A stretch of 33,028 nt of DNA from Chloroflexia bacterium (GTDB lineage Bacteria > Chloroflexota > Chloroflexia > Thermomicrobiales > UBA6265): the NCBI GenBank assembly GCA_013697005.1, contig JACCXM010000278.1:1-33028 (forward strand), in the 5' to 3' direction. Below, in pieces: positions 24,377 to 32,364 of this stretch (position 1 is its first letter; each line of letters starts with the position of its first letter). The notes below the pieces were generated by a model, which saw only the letters and a program-made list of their open reading frames with translations, was not told where the DNA came from and did not search any database. The translations under genes and the position numbers were made by a program.

Positions 24377-25726
24377 ATGAGTAGCGCGAGCGTGGTCTTT
24401 CCCGATGACTGGGTCTGGGGCGCGGCGACCGCCGCCTACCAGATCGAAGGCGCGGTCCGCGCCGGGGGCCGCGGACAATCGATCTGGGACACCTTCAGCC
24501 ACACCCCGGGCAAGATCGTCAATGGCGACACCGGCGACATCGCTTGCGACCATTTCCACCGCTACCCCGACGACATCGCGCTCATGCGCGAGCTCGGTCT
24601 CGGCGGCTATCGCTTCTCCATCGCCTGGCCGCGCATCTTCCCCACCGGATCGGGACGCCCCAATACCGAGGGTATCGACTTTTATCGCCGGCTGATCGAC
24701 GAGCTGCACACCGCCGGCATCACCCCCTATGTCACCCTCTATCACTGGGATTTGCCACAGCCGCTGCAAGACCGCGGCGGGTGGGGCAACCGCGATACCG
24801 CACATCGCTTCGGAGAGTACGTCCAGACCGTGGCGGCCGCCCTCGGCGCGGGGGTACAGCACTGGTTCACCATCAATGAGCCATGGGTCGCCGCGTTTCT
24901 CGGTCACTGGACCGGCGACCACGCCCCTGGGGCACGCGATTTTCGTCTGGCTCTATTGGCGGCGCACAATCTCCTGCTCGCCCATGGCGAAGGGATGGCC
25001 GCCCTGCGCTCCGAGATGCGGCCGGGGGACGAGGCCGGTATCGTGCTCAACCTCGCGCCGAGCGAACCCGCGGACGACAGCAACGCCGATCTGGAAGCCG
25101 CCCACCGCATGGATGGGTTCGTCAACCGCTGGTTCCTCGATGCCCTCTATCGCGGCGTCTATCCCGACGACATGGTCCGCCTCTACGGCGACGCGATGCC
25201 GGAGATCGCCGCCGGTGACATGGACCTCATCTCGCGCCCGACCGACGTGCTTGGGGTCAACTATTACTCGCGATCAGTGGTTGCCTACGACCCCGCCGCC
25301 ATGCCCCTGCACACCCGGCGCGTCACGCCTCCCAGTGCCCGCGTCACGGCGATGGGCTGGGAAATCTTCCCGTCAGGGTTGTACGACGTCCTGCAACGGG
25401 TCCACGACGACTATGCCCCCGGCCGCCTCCTCGTCACCGAAAACGGCGCCGCGCTGAACGATGTGCTCGATGAGGGAGTGGTCGACGATCCCGCACGGGA
25501 GGACTTTCTGCACGAACACCTCCTGCAGGTATACCGGGCCGTCCAGGCGAGCGTGCCGGTGGCCGGCTATTTCGCCTGGTCCCTCCTCGACAATTTCGAA
25601 TGGGCCTGGGGATACAGCGCGCGGTTCGGGCTGATTTTCGTCGATTTTGCAACCCAGGAACGGATCGTCAAACGCAGTGGACGCTGGTACTCAGAGGTGA
25701 CACGGGAAAACGTAGTCGGCGCATGA
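24377..25726 (+). CDS. Glycoside hydrolase family 1 beta-glucosidase
   Basis: A 449-residue cytoplasmic GH1 enzyme hydrolysing beta-glucosides and often beta-galactosides. Substrate-pocket and catalytic motifs are intact: 'WGAATAAYQIEGAVRAGGRG' near the start, 'YRFSIAWPRIFPTG', 'TLYHWDLPQPLQDRGGW', the acid/base glutamate in 'FTINEPWV' (~E168), 'GVNYYSR', the nucleophile in 'LLVTENGAAL' (~E355) and 'VAGYFAWSLLDNFEWAWGYS'. Length is typical. The ATG at 24377 begins in family register; another ATG 16 bases upstream is in a different frame. There is no signal peptide, so substrates are imported disaccharides or glycosides. It ends a long plus-strand run and converges on the metalloprotease gene. 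Confidence 0.95.
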   Translation: MSSASVVFPDDWVWGAATAAYQIEGAVRAGGRGQSIWDTFSHTPGKIVNGDTGDIACDHFHRYPDDIALMRELGLGGYRFSIAWPRIFPTGSGRPNTEGIDFYRRLIDELHTAGITPYVTLYHWDLPQPLQDRGGWGNRDTAHRFGEYVQTVAAALGAGVQHWFTINEPWVAAFLGHWTGDHAPGARDFRLALLAAHNLLLAHGEGMAALRSEMRPGDEAGIVLNLAPSEPADDSNADLEAAHRMDGFVNRWFLDALYRGVYPDDMVRLYGDAMPEIAAGDMDLISRPTDVLGVNYYSRSVVAYDPAAMPLHTRRVTPPSARVTAMGWEIFPSGLYDVLQRVHDDYAPGRLLVTENGAALNDVLDEGVVDDPAREDFLHEHLLQVYRAVQASVPVAGYFAWSLLDNFEWAWGYSARFGLIFVDFATQERIVKRSGRWYSEVTRENVVGA

Positions 25727-25808
25727 GCCGCAACCCAAGGTCGTGCCTTTCTGGAGAACCGCGTCCAGGCAGCAGTGTCATGCCGTGCGCGCGAGGAATC
25801 TCGGCCGG

Positions 25809-26684
25809 CTACTTCTCCGCCCAGGTGATGAACGTCACGACCTGAGTTCCATCATCGAGCCGTTCCACACTGACCGTCTCCGATCCATCCAACGCGCTCA
25901 GCGCGCCGGGCATCACCGCCGGGTCGAAGAAGTTCTCGGTGCTTGCGGCTCCGTTCTGGGTCCGTGTCGGGGTACTGGCGCCGCGCGTCGTCTTTTTCGT
26001 GTTCTTGCTGCCTTTGCCTTTGCCTTTTTTCTTCTTCTTTTTCTTTTTCGGTGATCCGGCGATCGTGTTCGTTGAGTCACTATGCTGATAGATGCGTGCC
26101 AACTGCTGGAAGTCCTTGTTGATCGGCTCCAGGTTGTTGAATATCGCCGCGGTGCTATCGTTCATACAAGATTCCGTGTTGACATGGTCGAGACCGGGAG
26201 TGTGACCCAGCTCATGGCACATCGTGTGTCGGCGGGCGGCATCGCTGTTGTACTGGCCGTTGTTCGCGTTGAAGAACGAGTCGTTCATCTGCACCGTCGC
26301 GGCATCGATGTGACCACTCCGGTCGAAATAGAGCCGCGTCAGTCCCAACCAGCCCACTGGCTGCCCGTACTGCCCGTTGCACATCTGGACCGTGCCCGGT
26401 TTGGACCGGCATTCCTGGGGGGTCGTCGCCCCGCCAACGATCTGGAAGCTGACCGTGTCACCCCGGTTCCAGTCGGCGACGACGGCGCTCAGTATGCTGT
26501 TCCAGCCGCCATCGACATTGTCGCCAACCTGCAGCGTGAACGGCGTTTGCTGGCGCGCCCAATGGAATCCGCCCGAGCCCTGGAGCGCAAGCGTTGCACT
26601 TGGGGCCAGACTCGTCACCGGAGCGAACACCAGCACCGCCGCGAACGCGGCGAGCACAATCTGTTGGGTCAGTTTCCTCGTCAC
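25809..26684 (-). CDS. Secreted metzincin-type zinc metalloprotease with poly-lysine linker
   Basis: A 291-residue exported protein read from the GTG at 26684 (GGGAGTACGACGC-GTG); the track's 26753 start adds an implausible basic leader. The signal peptide is 'LTQQIVLAAFAAVLVFAPVT'. The zinc motif 'HELGHTPGLDH' (~157-167) fits HExxHxxGxxH exactly and is followed by 'ESCMND', a likely Met-turn with Met ~174, so this is a metzincin-like fold (matrixin/reprolysin-like). After the catalytic domain comes 'SPKKKKKKKKGKGKGSKNTK', a highly basic linker encoded by an AT-rich patch, then a small C-terminal domain. Four cysteines in the catalytic part could form two disulfides, which may explain its place after a DsbA/VKOR pair. 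Substrate unknown. Confidence 0.8.
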   Translation of the reverse strand: MTRKLTQQIVLAAFAAVLVFAPVTSLAPSATLALQGSGGFHWARQQTPFTLQVGDNVDGGWNSILSAVVADWNRGDTVSFQIVGGATTPQECRSKPGTVQMCNGQYGQPVGWLGLTRLYFDRSGHIDAATVQMNDSFFNANNGQYNSDAARRHTMCHELGHTPGLDHVNTESCMNDSTAAIFNNLEPINKDFQQLARIYQHSDSTNTIAGSPKKKKKKKKGKGKGSKNTKKTTRGASTPTRTQNGAASTENFFDPAVMPGALSALDGSETVSVERLDDGTQVVTFITWAEK

Positions 26685-26762
26685 GCGTCGTACTCCCAGT
26701 TGCGTCCGTCGCGGATCCCGGACAGAACAAACGCGAGCACAGGGCTCGCGCACATTATGTCG

Positions 26763-27314
26763 TTATGATACCGTTCGCGGTCCGTTGCCGCCAAGCCCCA
26801 GTGGTCCCCTTCCGGGGGAGTCTGCCTTCAATGACGCCGCATCGGCGGCAATCGTTTCGCTCTCAGCCACGGGCGACATCGCCAGCGCCTGCCACACCAC
26901 CCCGCCTTGACTGATCGTGAGCAACACGGTCAGGATCGCCGAGACCACACACCACTGGCAGATCGCGCCGATGACGGCCACCTCGAGCCAGGTCAGATAC
27001 GAAGCGAACACCGTCCCTCCCAGCGCGGCAGCGAAAGCAATACTCAGCGCGGCGAACGCGAGTGATGGGCGCACCCGCGCCACGACGTTGCCGGCCAGCA
27101 CGGTCCCGTACATCGCCAGACCGAGCAGCGCCACCGGCACCGGACCCACGGTCGCGAACTCGCTCGCCTGCACCGTGTGGCAGTCGCCGAGCCCGCAAAC
27201 GAGCGCGCCCGCATCGAAATGGGTCCACGTCAGATAGGCGGACAGGATGACGCCCGCCACCACGACGGTGGTCGCGGCAATCCAGAGCGGAGAACGTGGT
27301 CGCTGGATGGTCAT
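26763..27314 (-). CDS. VKOR-family membrane thiol oxidase
   Basis: A 183-residue integral membrane protein of the vitamin K epoxide reductase family, which reoxidises DsbA-like proteins with quinone as acceptor. It has four or five hydrophobic helices. The four family cysteines are present: C40 and C45 in 'VCGLGDCHTVQASEFA' on the outer loop, and the CxxC 'CQWC' (C119/C122) near the quinone site. The conserved Ser (~51) and 'PVALLGLAMYG' are also seen. The ATG lies directly after the stop of the DsbA-like gene (TAG-ATG), so both are made together. The C-terminal tail of ~45 residues is hydrophilic and unassigned. Confidence 0.92.
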   Translation of the reverse strand: MTIQRPRSPLWIAATTVVVAGVILSAYLTWTHFDAGALVCGLGDCHTVQASEFATVGPVPVALLGLAMYGTVLAGNVVARVRPSLAFAALSIAFAAALGGTVFASYLTWLEVAVIGAICQWCVVSAILTVLLTISQGGVVWQALAMSPVAESETIAADAASLKADSPGRGPLGLGGNGPRTVS

Positions 27315-28091
27315 CTAAGCCTGCGCCAGCGCATCATCGATTGCCTGTTTGACGGCGTTCCAGTCTTGCCACGCATCGACCTCATCACTGCCGACGAACA
27401 GCGTTGGCGTGCTGTCGATCCCCGCCGCTTGCGCCGCGGCGATCGACTGTTGGACCTGTTCCAGTTTTTCACCTCCGTCGAGGCAACTGTTGAATGCGCC
27501 GGTATCGAGTCCCAACGTCTCGGCCATCTGCTTCAGGCGCGGATCGGTGAAGCTGTTGGCGCCGCCTTGATTGAGAAACAACGTGTCATGATAGCGCCAG
27601 TATCCGTTCTGGTCGGCGGCGCAGGCCGCGGCTTCCGCGGCGCGCACGGCCTGGGGGCCGCGGAACGCATAGTCGCGATACTCGAACCGGACCGCGCCCG
27701 ATTCCACGTACTCGGCAACAATCAGGGGTTTCACCGCACGGGTGAACTCACGGCAGCCGGGTCAGGTGTAGTCTCCCCACTCGACAACCGTGACCGGAGC
27801 GTCGGCAGCACCCATCGCCATGCCGTCCACCGGTATCTCGGGGGGCATCGCCTCGGCCACCAACACCGGCGCCCCCGCGTCCTGCGGCCGGTTGACCAGG
27901 ATCAGGACGAGGGCCACGATGACCGCCGCCGCAATCGCGCCGCCAAGGAGCGTGAGCTGCTTGCGCCGGACCGCCTGCTCCTCGGCGATCTTGCGTTGGG
28001 CGCGGCCAGAGCTACGGCGCTCCGCCCTACCAGCGCGTCCTGGATCAGGACCCGGCTGGTCCTGCGATTGGGGTGGCATCGTTTGCGACAT
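27315..28091 (-). CDS. DsbA-like thioredoxin-fold protein with in-frame UGA at the active site (predicted selenoprotein)
   Basis: The track splits this gene into 27762-28139 and 27315-27734, but both pieces are in one frame separated only by TGA at 27762-27764. Read through, it is 258 residues: a basic N-terminus, one membrane anchor ('LLGGAIAAAVIVALVLIL'), then a DsbA/thioredoxin-like domain beginning 'APVTVVEWGDYT-U-PGCREF'. The UGA falls exactly where the first cysteine of CPGC is expected. Downstream pieces are normal: 'VRFEYRDYAFRGPQAV', 'YHDTLFLNQGGANSFTDP' and the cis-Pro region 'GIDSTPTLFVG'. A hairpin suited to a bacterial SECIS follows (see 27730). It is anchored with the domain outside the membrane and is partner to VKOR. 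The start (28091, or 28079/28109) is uncertain and overlaps the CopCD gene. Alternatives are a recent nonsense mutation or a base-call error. Confidence 0.72.
27730..27746 (-). promoter_or_regulatory. Candidate bacterial SECIS hairpin
   Basis: In the mRNA, UUCACC-CGUGC-GGUGAA forms a perfect 6-bp stem with a 5-nt loop. The stem begins 16 nt after the UGA, and the loop is 22-26 nt after it with G then U as second and third loop bases. From memory, the bacterial SECIS consensus asks for a small loop with G among its first two bases, 16-37 nt after the UGA. The hairpin lies inside codons for F-T-R-A-V-K. The next base after UGA is C, a context common for selenocysteine. Confidence 0.6.
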
Positions 28092-30888
28092 CCTCTCTTC
28101 GGGTCTCATCGACCCGCCAACCATCGTCGTCCTGAACAAAGATAAGCCGTGCCGCCTCCTGCTGGGAGGGATTCACGGGCGCATTGGGATCGTGGGAATG
28201 ATTGGCCGGGTTGTCGACCAGCACCCGCGCACTAACCCGGCCGTCCTCCAACCGCCGCACGTCTTCGACCCCCAGCAAGGCTACCCGTTCCGCCAGTGTC
28301 AGGGGAAGCGGAGTCTTCGCCATCGTCTCCAGCGCTCGCGTCGACCCATCCGGATAGGCGTAGCGGAGGCGATCGTCGCTGTACAGCGCCAGCCGCCGCA
28401 GGATGTCACCGGCGTTCGAACAGGCGACCAGCTCCCGCGCCGTCGCTGTGACCGCGAGGCGCGTTGCCTCGTCCGCCGCGACACCGCCGCTCTCGGTGGC
28501 GTTCGGTGGCTCATCCACGGCCGGTCCCCCCGCCAGCGCCCCGATCTCTTCCAGCGTGCGCGGTTCCACCACGCAATCCTCGGGTCCGGGAGCATCACGC
28601 GCCAGCAACGCGGTCTGCTGCAAACCTCGCACGTAGGCGATGACGTCTCGCACCTGACCGCTGTCCAGTTCTTCACCGAAACCGGGCATCTCGGTACCGT
28701 CGATACCATTCTCGATCCAGTAGGCGTAGTCGTCGTCCGAGTGCGGCAGGGCATGACCCGAGGTGAGGTCGGCCGGCGGTCTGGACAGCGACGCCGCCCC
28801 CGGCCCGTCGCCGCGGCCACCGGCGCCATGACAGAGCACACAATTCTGGGCGAAAAGCGGCTCCCCGCGCACGACCGCTGCCGGATCCGCCGCGGCCATG
28901 CTGACCGCAACCGGCGATTCGATCGCGGCAATCGCCTCGGTGGAAAGACGCGCCTGGAACAACAGCACCAGCCCGGCCACGATCGCCGCTGAGCCGAGCC
29001 CAGCGGCCTCCTTGCGAAATACCGGTGTGCCACCGGCCAGCGCAAAGCCGATACCGGCGATCCCGAGCACCAGCATCACCAGCGCGGCGATTCCGGACGG
29101 ACCGAACAGCGGTGGCGGCGGCGGAATCTGGACCGGCGCGGCATCCGCCGCGATCGAAGAGGTCGCCGTCGGCACCCAGTCCGGTTGACCCGGCATCCGC
29201 ACCGTCACCTGCATCCGCCAATCGCCGGGGAAGGCCAGCTCCGAGCCCTGCGCCTCATATCCCCCCGCGGGAGCGCTGGTCAGCGGAATGTCGATCTGCC
29301 CGGTTTGCCGCTCCGGCAGCTCCACGCGGAGGGTGGCATCCGTGATCGCGGGGTTGCGCAGATGGGCGTCATGCCCGCTCCCCAGCTCCAACCGGTAGCG
29401 ATTCTGACCGACACCGCCCGGAGAGATGATCAGCGCCCCGGATTGTCCGCCGGCATCCAGGGGAATCCTGACACTGGCGGCATCCCGCGCGATGACCTGC
29501 CGTGCCGGTGGCGTCCCGATCAGCATGCCGACGACCCCGAGCAGGAGTGTGACCACCACCGCTTCCGCCAGCAGCGCCGTCACGAAATGATTGCTCCACC
29601 CTTCCGCGCCCTCCTCCGTCACCGCTCCGCGCAGCTTGCGCGTAATGACGGCGAGATTGAATGCGCCAAGCAGGAGCAGCGGCACGATCAGAATCAGCTT
29701 CAGGAGCAGTGTCTGACCGTAGGGAGTACCCGTCAGCGCGGGCAGATTCCCGACCTGGAGCCACGCGGAGTAGAGCCCCGTGAACCCCATCACCCCCCAC
29801 GCGATCAACGCCAGCAGCGAAAATCGCGGGATCGCGCGCCCCAACACGACGCGCCGCCCCGTGGCGGTGAGATCGCGCACCGCCGGCGTCAACGCGGCCA
29901 CCAGGAAGAGCAATCCTCCCGCCCAGAGCGCCGCGCCGAGGAGGTGGATGTAGTCGAAGGCGACCGCGGTCGCCTGGCCCGCCGGCTCCGCGCCGGCGTG
30001 CGAGATCATCGAGAACGGGAACGGCAGCGCCGCACTGGCGAGCACCGCCAACAGCGTTGGGACGCGCCGCCGCCACGGCCACCACCACGCCGCGCCCAGC
30101 AGTACCGCGGCGAAAACGAGCAGAACGCCCACCCGCACCAGCCACCACGTACCGTACCGGGTCTGGCCGAGGGTGATCGTCAACCCATTGAGCAAATCTC
30201 CCGGACCCGAGATCGCCATCGCCTGCACGACCAGGGCGATGGCATTGGCGATCAGCGAGAAGGCGAACGCGCCGATCGCATAACCGCGCACCCGCCGCGT
30301 CAGTTTCGGTCCCAACTGCCACGCCGGCGAAATCGCGGGCCGGACGACGAAAAGCCAGACCGGCCAGATGGCGGCGACCGCGGCCAGACCGAGCAACGCC
30401 AACCAGCGCGCGACCGGCAGCATCCATTCCGGAACCGCGCCCGCCGCCGTCTCCGGAGCTGGCTCGGCCACCGCGCGCACATCGGCTTGCGTGCCGACCG
30501 TGAACGGCACGTACCCCTGGGCCGTGTGACCATCCACGGTCGAGAGGGTGCGCCACAACAGCGAATAGGTGCCGTTGGCGAGATCGGGCGGCATCGTGAC
30601 GGTCATCGTCCGCGGTTCTGCACCGATCGTGCTGACCGCGCCCGAGATTTCCGTTCCTGTTTGGTCGAACAGCTCCACCAGGGAATACGACGGCTCGAGC
30701 GGTTCGGTGAAGCGCAAGGTGACGACGCGCGGCGGGATTGGCAGCACCGCGCTGGCCGCGGGATCGCTGCTCTCGAGAAACGCGTGCGCCGTTGCTGGCG
30801 TCGTGGACATGCCGAACCATGCCGTCATCCACAGGATGATCAGCATGGCTCCGCGCAGGCGCGCTCGAGCGCGGGCTCGGCTCACCAT
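28045..30888 (-). CDS. CopC-CopD-cytochrome c fusion protein (copper handling)
   Basis: A 947-residue multidomain envelope protein. The signal segment ends 'TPATA' and the mature part starts 'HAFLESSDP', a CopC domain (~35-131) with the N-terminal His and the 'DGH' Cu(II) ligands (~119-121). Next is a CopD domain (~150-460) with about eight membrane helices. Then comes a beta-rich YtkA/FixG-like domain (~470-600) and two more helices. A class I cytochrome c domain follows with 'NCVLCHGAGGRGDGPG' (heme CxxCH at ~683-687) and distal Met candidates in 'GTEMPGFGEEL'. The C-terminal ~130 residues form an NTF2-like domain with 'RRLEDGRVSARVLVD'. CopC and CopD are usually separate or simply fused; addition of heme c suggests copper uptake coupled to electron transfer or oxidase biogenesis. 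Confidence 0.85.
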   Translation of the reverse strand: MVSRARARARLRGAMLIILWMTAWFGMSTTPATAHAFLESSDPAASAVLPIPPRVVTLRFTEPLEPSYSLVELFDQTGTEISGAVSTIGAEPRTMTVTMPPDLANGTYSLLWRTLSTVDGHTAQGYVPFTVGTQADVRAVAEPAPETAAGAVPEWMLPVARWLALLGLAAVAAIWPVWLFVVRPAISPAWQLGPKLTRRVRGYAIGAFAFSLIANAIALVVQAMAISGPGDLLNGLTITLGQTRYGTWWLVRVGVLLVFAAVLLGAAWWWPWRRRVPTLLAVLASAALPFPFSMISHAGAEPAGQATAVAFDYIHLLGAALWAGGLLFLVAALTPAVRDLTATGRRVVLGRAIPRFSLLALIAWGVMGFTGLYSAWLQVGNLPALTGTPYGQTLLLKLILIVPLLLLGAFNLAVITRKLRGAVTEEGAEGWSNHFVTALLAEAVVVTLLLGVVGMLIGTPPARQVIARDAASVRIPLDAGGQSGALIISPGGVGQNRYRLELGSGHDAHLRNPAITDATLRVELPERQTGQIDIPLTSAPAGGYEAQGSELAFPGDWRMQVTVRMPGQPDWVPTATSSIAADAAPVQIPPPPPLFGPSGIAALVMLVLGIAGIGFALAGGTPVFRKEAAGLGSAAIVAGLVLLFQARLSTEAIAAIESPVAVSMAAADPAAVVRGEPLFAQNCVLCHGAGGRGDGPGAASLSRPPADLTSGHALPHSDDDYAYWIENGIDGTEMPGFGEELDSGQVRDVIAYVRGLQQTALLARDAPGPEDCVVEPRTLEEIGALAGGPAVDEPPNATESGGVAADEATRLAVTATARELVACSNAGDILRRLALYSDDRLRYAYPDGSTRALETMAKTPLPLTLAERVALLGVEDVRRLEDGRVSARVLVDNPANHSHDPNAPVNPSQQEAARLIFVQDDDGWRVDETRREDVANDATPIAGPAGS

Positions 30889-30920
30889 GAGACGCGAATC
30901 ACCGGCTCACGTCCAATCCG

Positions 30921-31664
30921 TCACCGTATCAGCTTTCCCGAGGGTTCGCTCTCAAGCGGGAGAGCCGCTGGCGATGCGGGCGACGCACTTGCAGGCATCG
31001 CCCCTAAGGACGTTGGCCGGCGCGAGCGAGTCAAAGCCACCGCAGCGACAATGACGCCCAGCACCCCGGCCACGATACCCGCGATGCCCAGCGCGCGCGC
31101 CGTCTCCGCCGAAGCCTGCGCGTTCGCCGTTTCGGCTTGGAGCAGCGCCAGGTCGGGTCGCGTCACGGGAAACTCGATCGCGGTCAGCGGCTCGACACTG
31201 TTGAACGTCGTTGGGCCCGAGGTAACGCTTTCGTCGACCGTCGCCTCGCCGATCGTTCCGAAGATACGGAACGTGTAATCCCCACTCGCGGTGGGCACGA
31301 ATACCGCCTCGTACGCGCCGTCTTCCACCGGCGCCAATGCCAGCTCTTTGGTTTGTCCGTCCCTGCTCACCTCCGCGTTCAGGGTCGCCGCCAGCCCTGC
31401 GACCGGCTCCGTGCCGCCGGTGGCGTACTCCTCCACGCTGAGATAGAGCGCGTTCGGCTGTCCGAGATAGGCGGGCTCGTCACGAAATCCGATCTCCATG
31501 ACATATCGCCCCTCGCCCACTTCGATATCGACGTGGGCGAGCGCGCGGTCTGCCGTGGTCAACATCGCGCCAGCGACTCCCGCCAAGGCGATCGCCAGCA
31601 AACGCCCGCGGAGAGCTGCCGGACACGTGCCAGTCCTACAGCTCTGGTGTCGCCGCCGCGTCAT
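30921..31664 (-). CDS. Exported, membrane-anchored YtkA/FixH-like domain protein
   Basis: A 247-residue protein from the ATG at 31664, which has GAGGAGGACGGAC just upstream; the track's 31796 start runs through the previous gene. The signal peptide 'LLAIALAGVAGAMLTTADRA' ends ALA before 'HVDIEVGEGRYVMEIGFRDE', so the mature protein would begin with histidine. The body is an immunoglobulin-like beta domain ('LAATLNAEVSRDGQTKELAL', 'DGAYEAVFVPTASGDYTFRI') of the kind seen in YtkA/FixH-type accessory proteins. A C-terminal helix 'ALGIAGIVAGVLGVIVAAVA' anchors it in the membrane with a short tail. Copper accessory function is inferred from the CopCD gene 32 bases downstream. Confidence 0.65.
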   Translation of the reverse strand: MTRRRHQSCRTGTCPAALRGRLLAIALAGVAGAMLTTADRALAHVDIEVGEGRYVMEIGFRDEPAYLGQPNALYLSVEEYATGGTEPVAGLAATLNAEVSRDGQTKELALAPVEDGAYEAVFVPTASGDYTFRIFGTIGEATVDESVTSGPTTFNSVEPLTAIEFPVTRPDLALLQAETANAQASAETARALGIAGIVAGVLGVIVAAVALTRSRRPTSLGAMPASASPASPAALPLESEPSGKLIR

Positions 31665-32301
31665 GTCCGTCCTCCTCGGCGTGCTCGTGCTCGGCATCTT
31701 CGCCCTCGGCATGTTCGTGTTCGGCCTCATCAGCGCCCGCGTCACTCGGCTCGGCAATACCGCTTGCGGCAGAAACTGGCGCCAGGGCGTGCCCAATGAT
31801 GACCGTTACCAGGGTTCCGTCGCCCTCCGCCGAAAACATGGCGAACCCGACATATCCTGGCGCTCCACTCTCGGCGAGACCGGTAATCAGCGTGTCGCCC
31901 GCCATCGCCCCGCCGACGTCGCCACAGGCAATCGCCTCCATGGCCTCATCGCTCTCGTAAACCATCACCGCGTGCGGGGCGGTCACCACATCGTCGAGCG
32001 TGCCGTCGATCGGCGTCTCACTGACCATCATCTGATAGGCCGCATCCGGGTTGACCGCGGTCGGCGTCGCCACCGGCGCATTATCGAGATCGACGCTACC
32101 GCCGACGCCATTGAGGCGGACTGCCACCCCGCCCAATTGCTCGCACGTTCCTTCGTGGATTCTGGCCGGGTGGCCATGCTCCGCGTGCGCCAGCGTCGGA
32201 CTCGCGCCGAAGCACAACGCGGCCGCGCTCAGCCAGATTCCGGCCGCCCGGACAGTTCCGCTCGCCACGCGTGGCGACGTATTTTTGGCACGTTTGCGCA
32301 T
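31636..32301 (-). CDS. Exported protein with His/Glu-rich metal-binding tail
   Basis: A 221-residue exported protein. The signal peptide is cleaved after 'SPTLA', giving mature 'HAEHGHPARIHEGTCEQLGG'. The central region repeats two similar halves ('GVGGSVDLDNAPVATPTAV', 'APHAVMVYESDEAMEAIACG', 'GYVGFAMFSAEGDGTLVTVI'), a pattern I associate with a recurrent Thermomicrobia exported family beginning 'HPAxIHEGTC'. The tail 'EHEHAEGEDAEHEHAEEDGH' is a dense His/Glu/Asp metal-binding stretch, likely for copper or zinc. The ATG follows GGAGAGAGGACTGATTCA. It overlaps the next gene by 29 bases. Two cysteines in the body may form a disulfide. Confidence 0.7.
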   Translation of the reverse strand: MRKRAKNTSPRVASGTVRAAGIWLSAAALCFGASPTLAHAEHGHPARIHEGTCEQLGGVAVRLNGVGGSVDLDNAPVATPTAVNPDAAYQMMVSETPIDGTLDDVVTAPHAVMVYESDEAMEAIACGDVGGAMAGDTLITGLAESGAPGYVGFAMFSAEGDGTLVTVIIGHALAPVSAASGIAEPSDAGADEAEHEHAEGEDAEHEHAEEDGHDAAATPEL

Positions 32302-32364
32302 TGAATCAGTCCTCTCTCCTCGTTAATCGTTGCCGCGATCGGAATGGTTCCCGCGGCTCGCGGC

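Noticed and set aside
25990-26055. T-rich stretch on the plus strand as a terminator for the GH1 gene
   Set aside because: It is the coding sequence of the lysine linker on the minus strand, lies ~270 bases past the GH1 stop and has no preceding hairpin.
27315-27734. Independent 139-codon gene
   Set aside because: It starts mid-domain at a Val-Lys-Pro after the active site. It is the second half of the UGA-interrupted gene, in the same frame.
27790-28992. 400-codon plus-strand ORF over the DsbA-like/CopCD junction
   Set aside because: Antisense shadow. The minus strand carries recognisable DsbA-like and cytochrome c sequence.
29185-31278. 697-codon plus-strand ORF
   Set aside because: It lies antisense to the CopCD fusion, whose domains are clear; composition is R/Q/P-rich with no domain pattern.
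31636-31664. Frameshift between the His-tail protein and the YtkA-like protein
   Set aside because: The second gene has its own ribosome-binding site and signal peptide, so the 29-base overlap is ordinary gene overlap.
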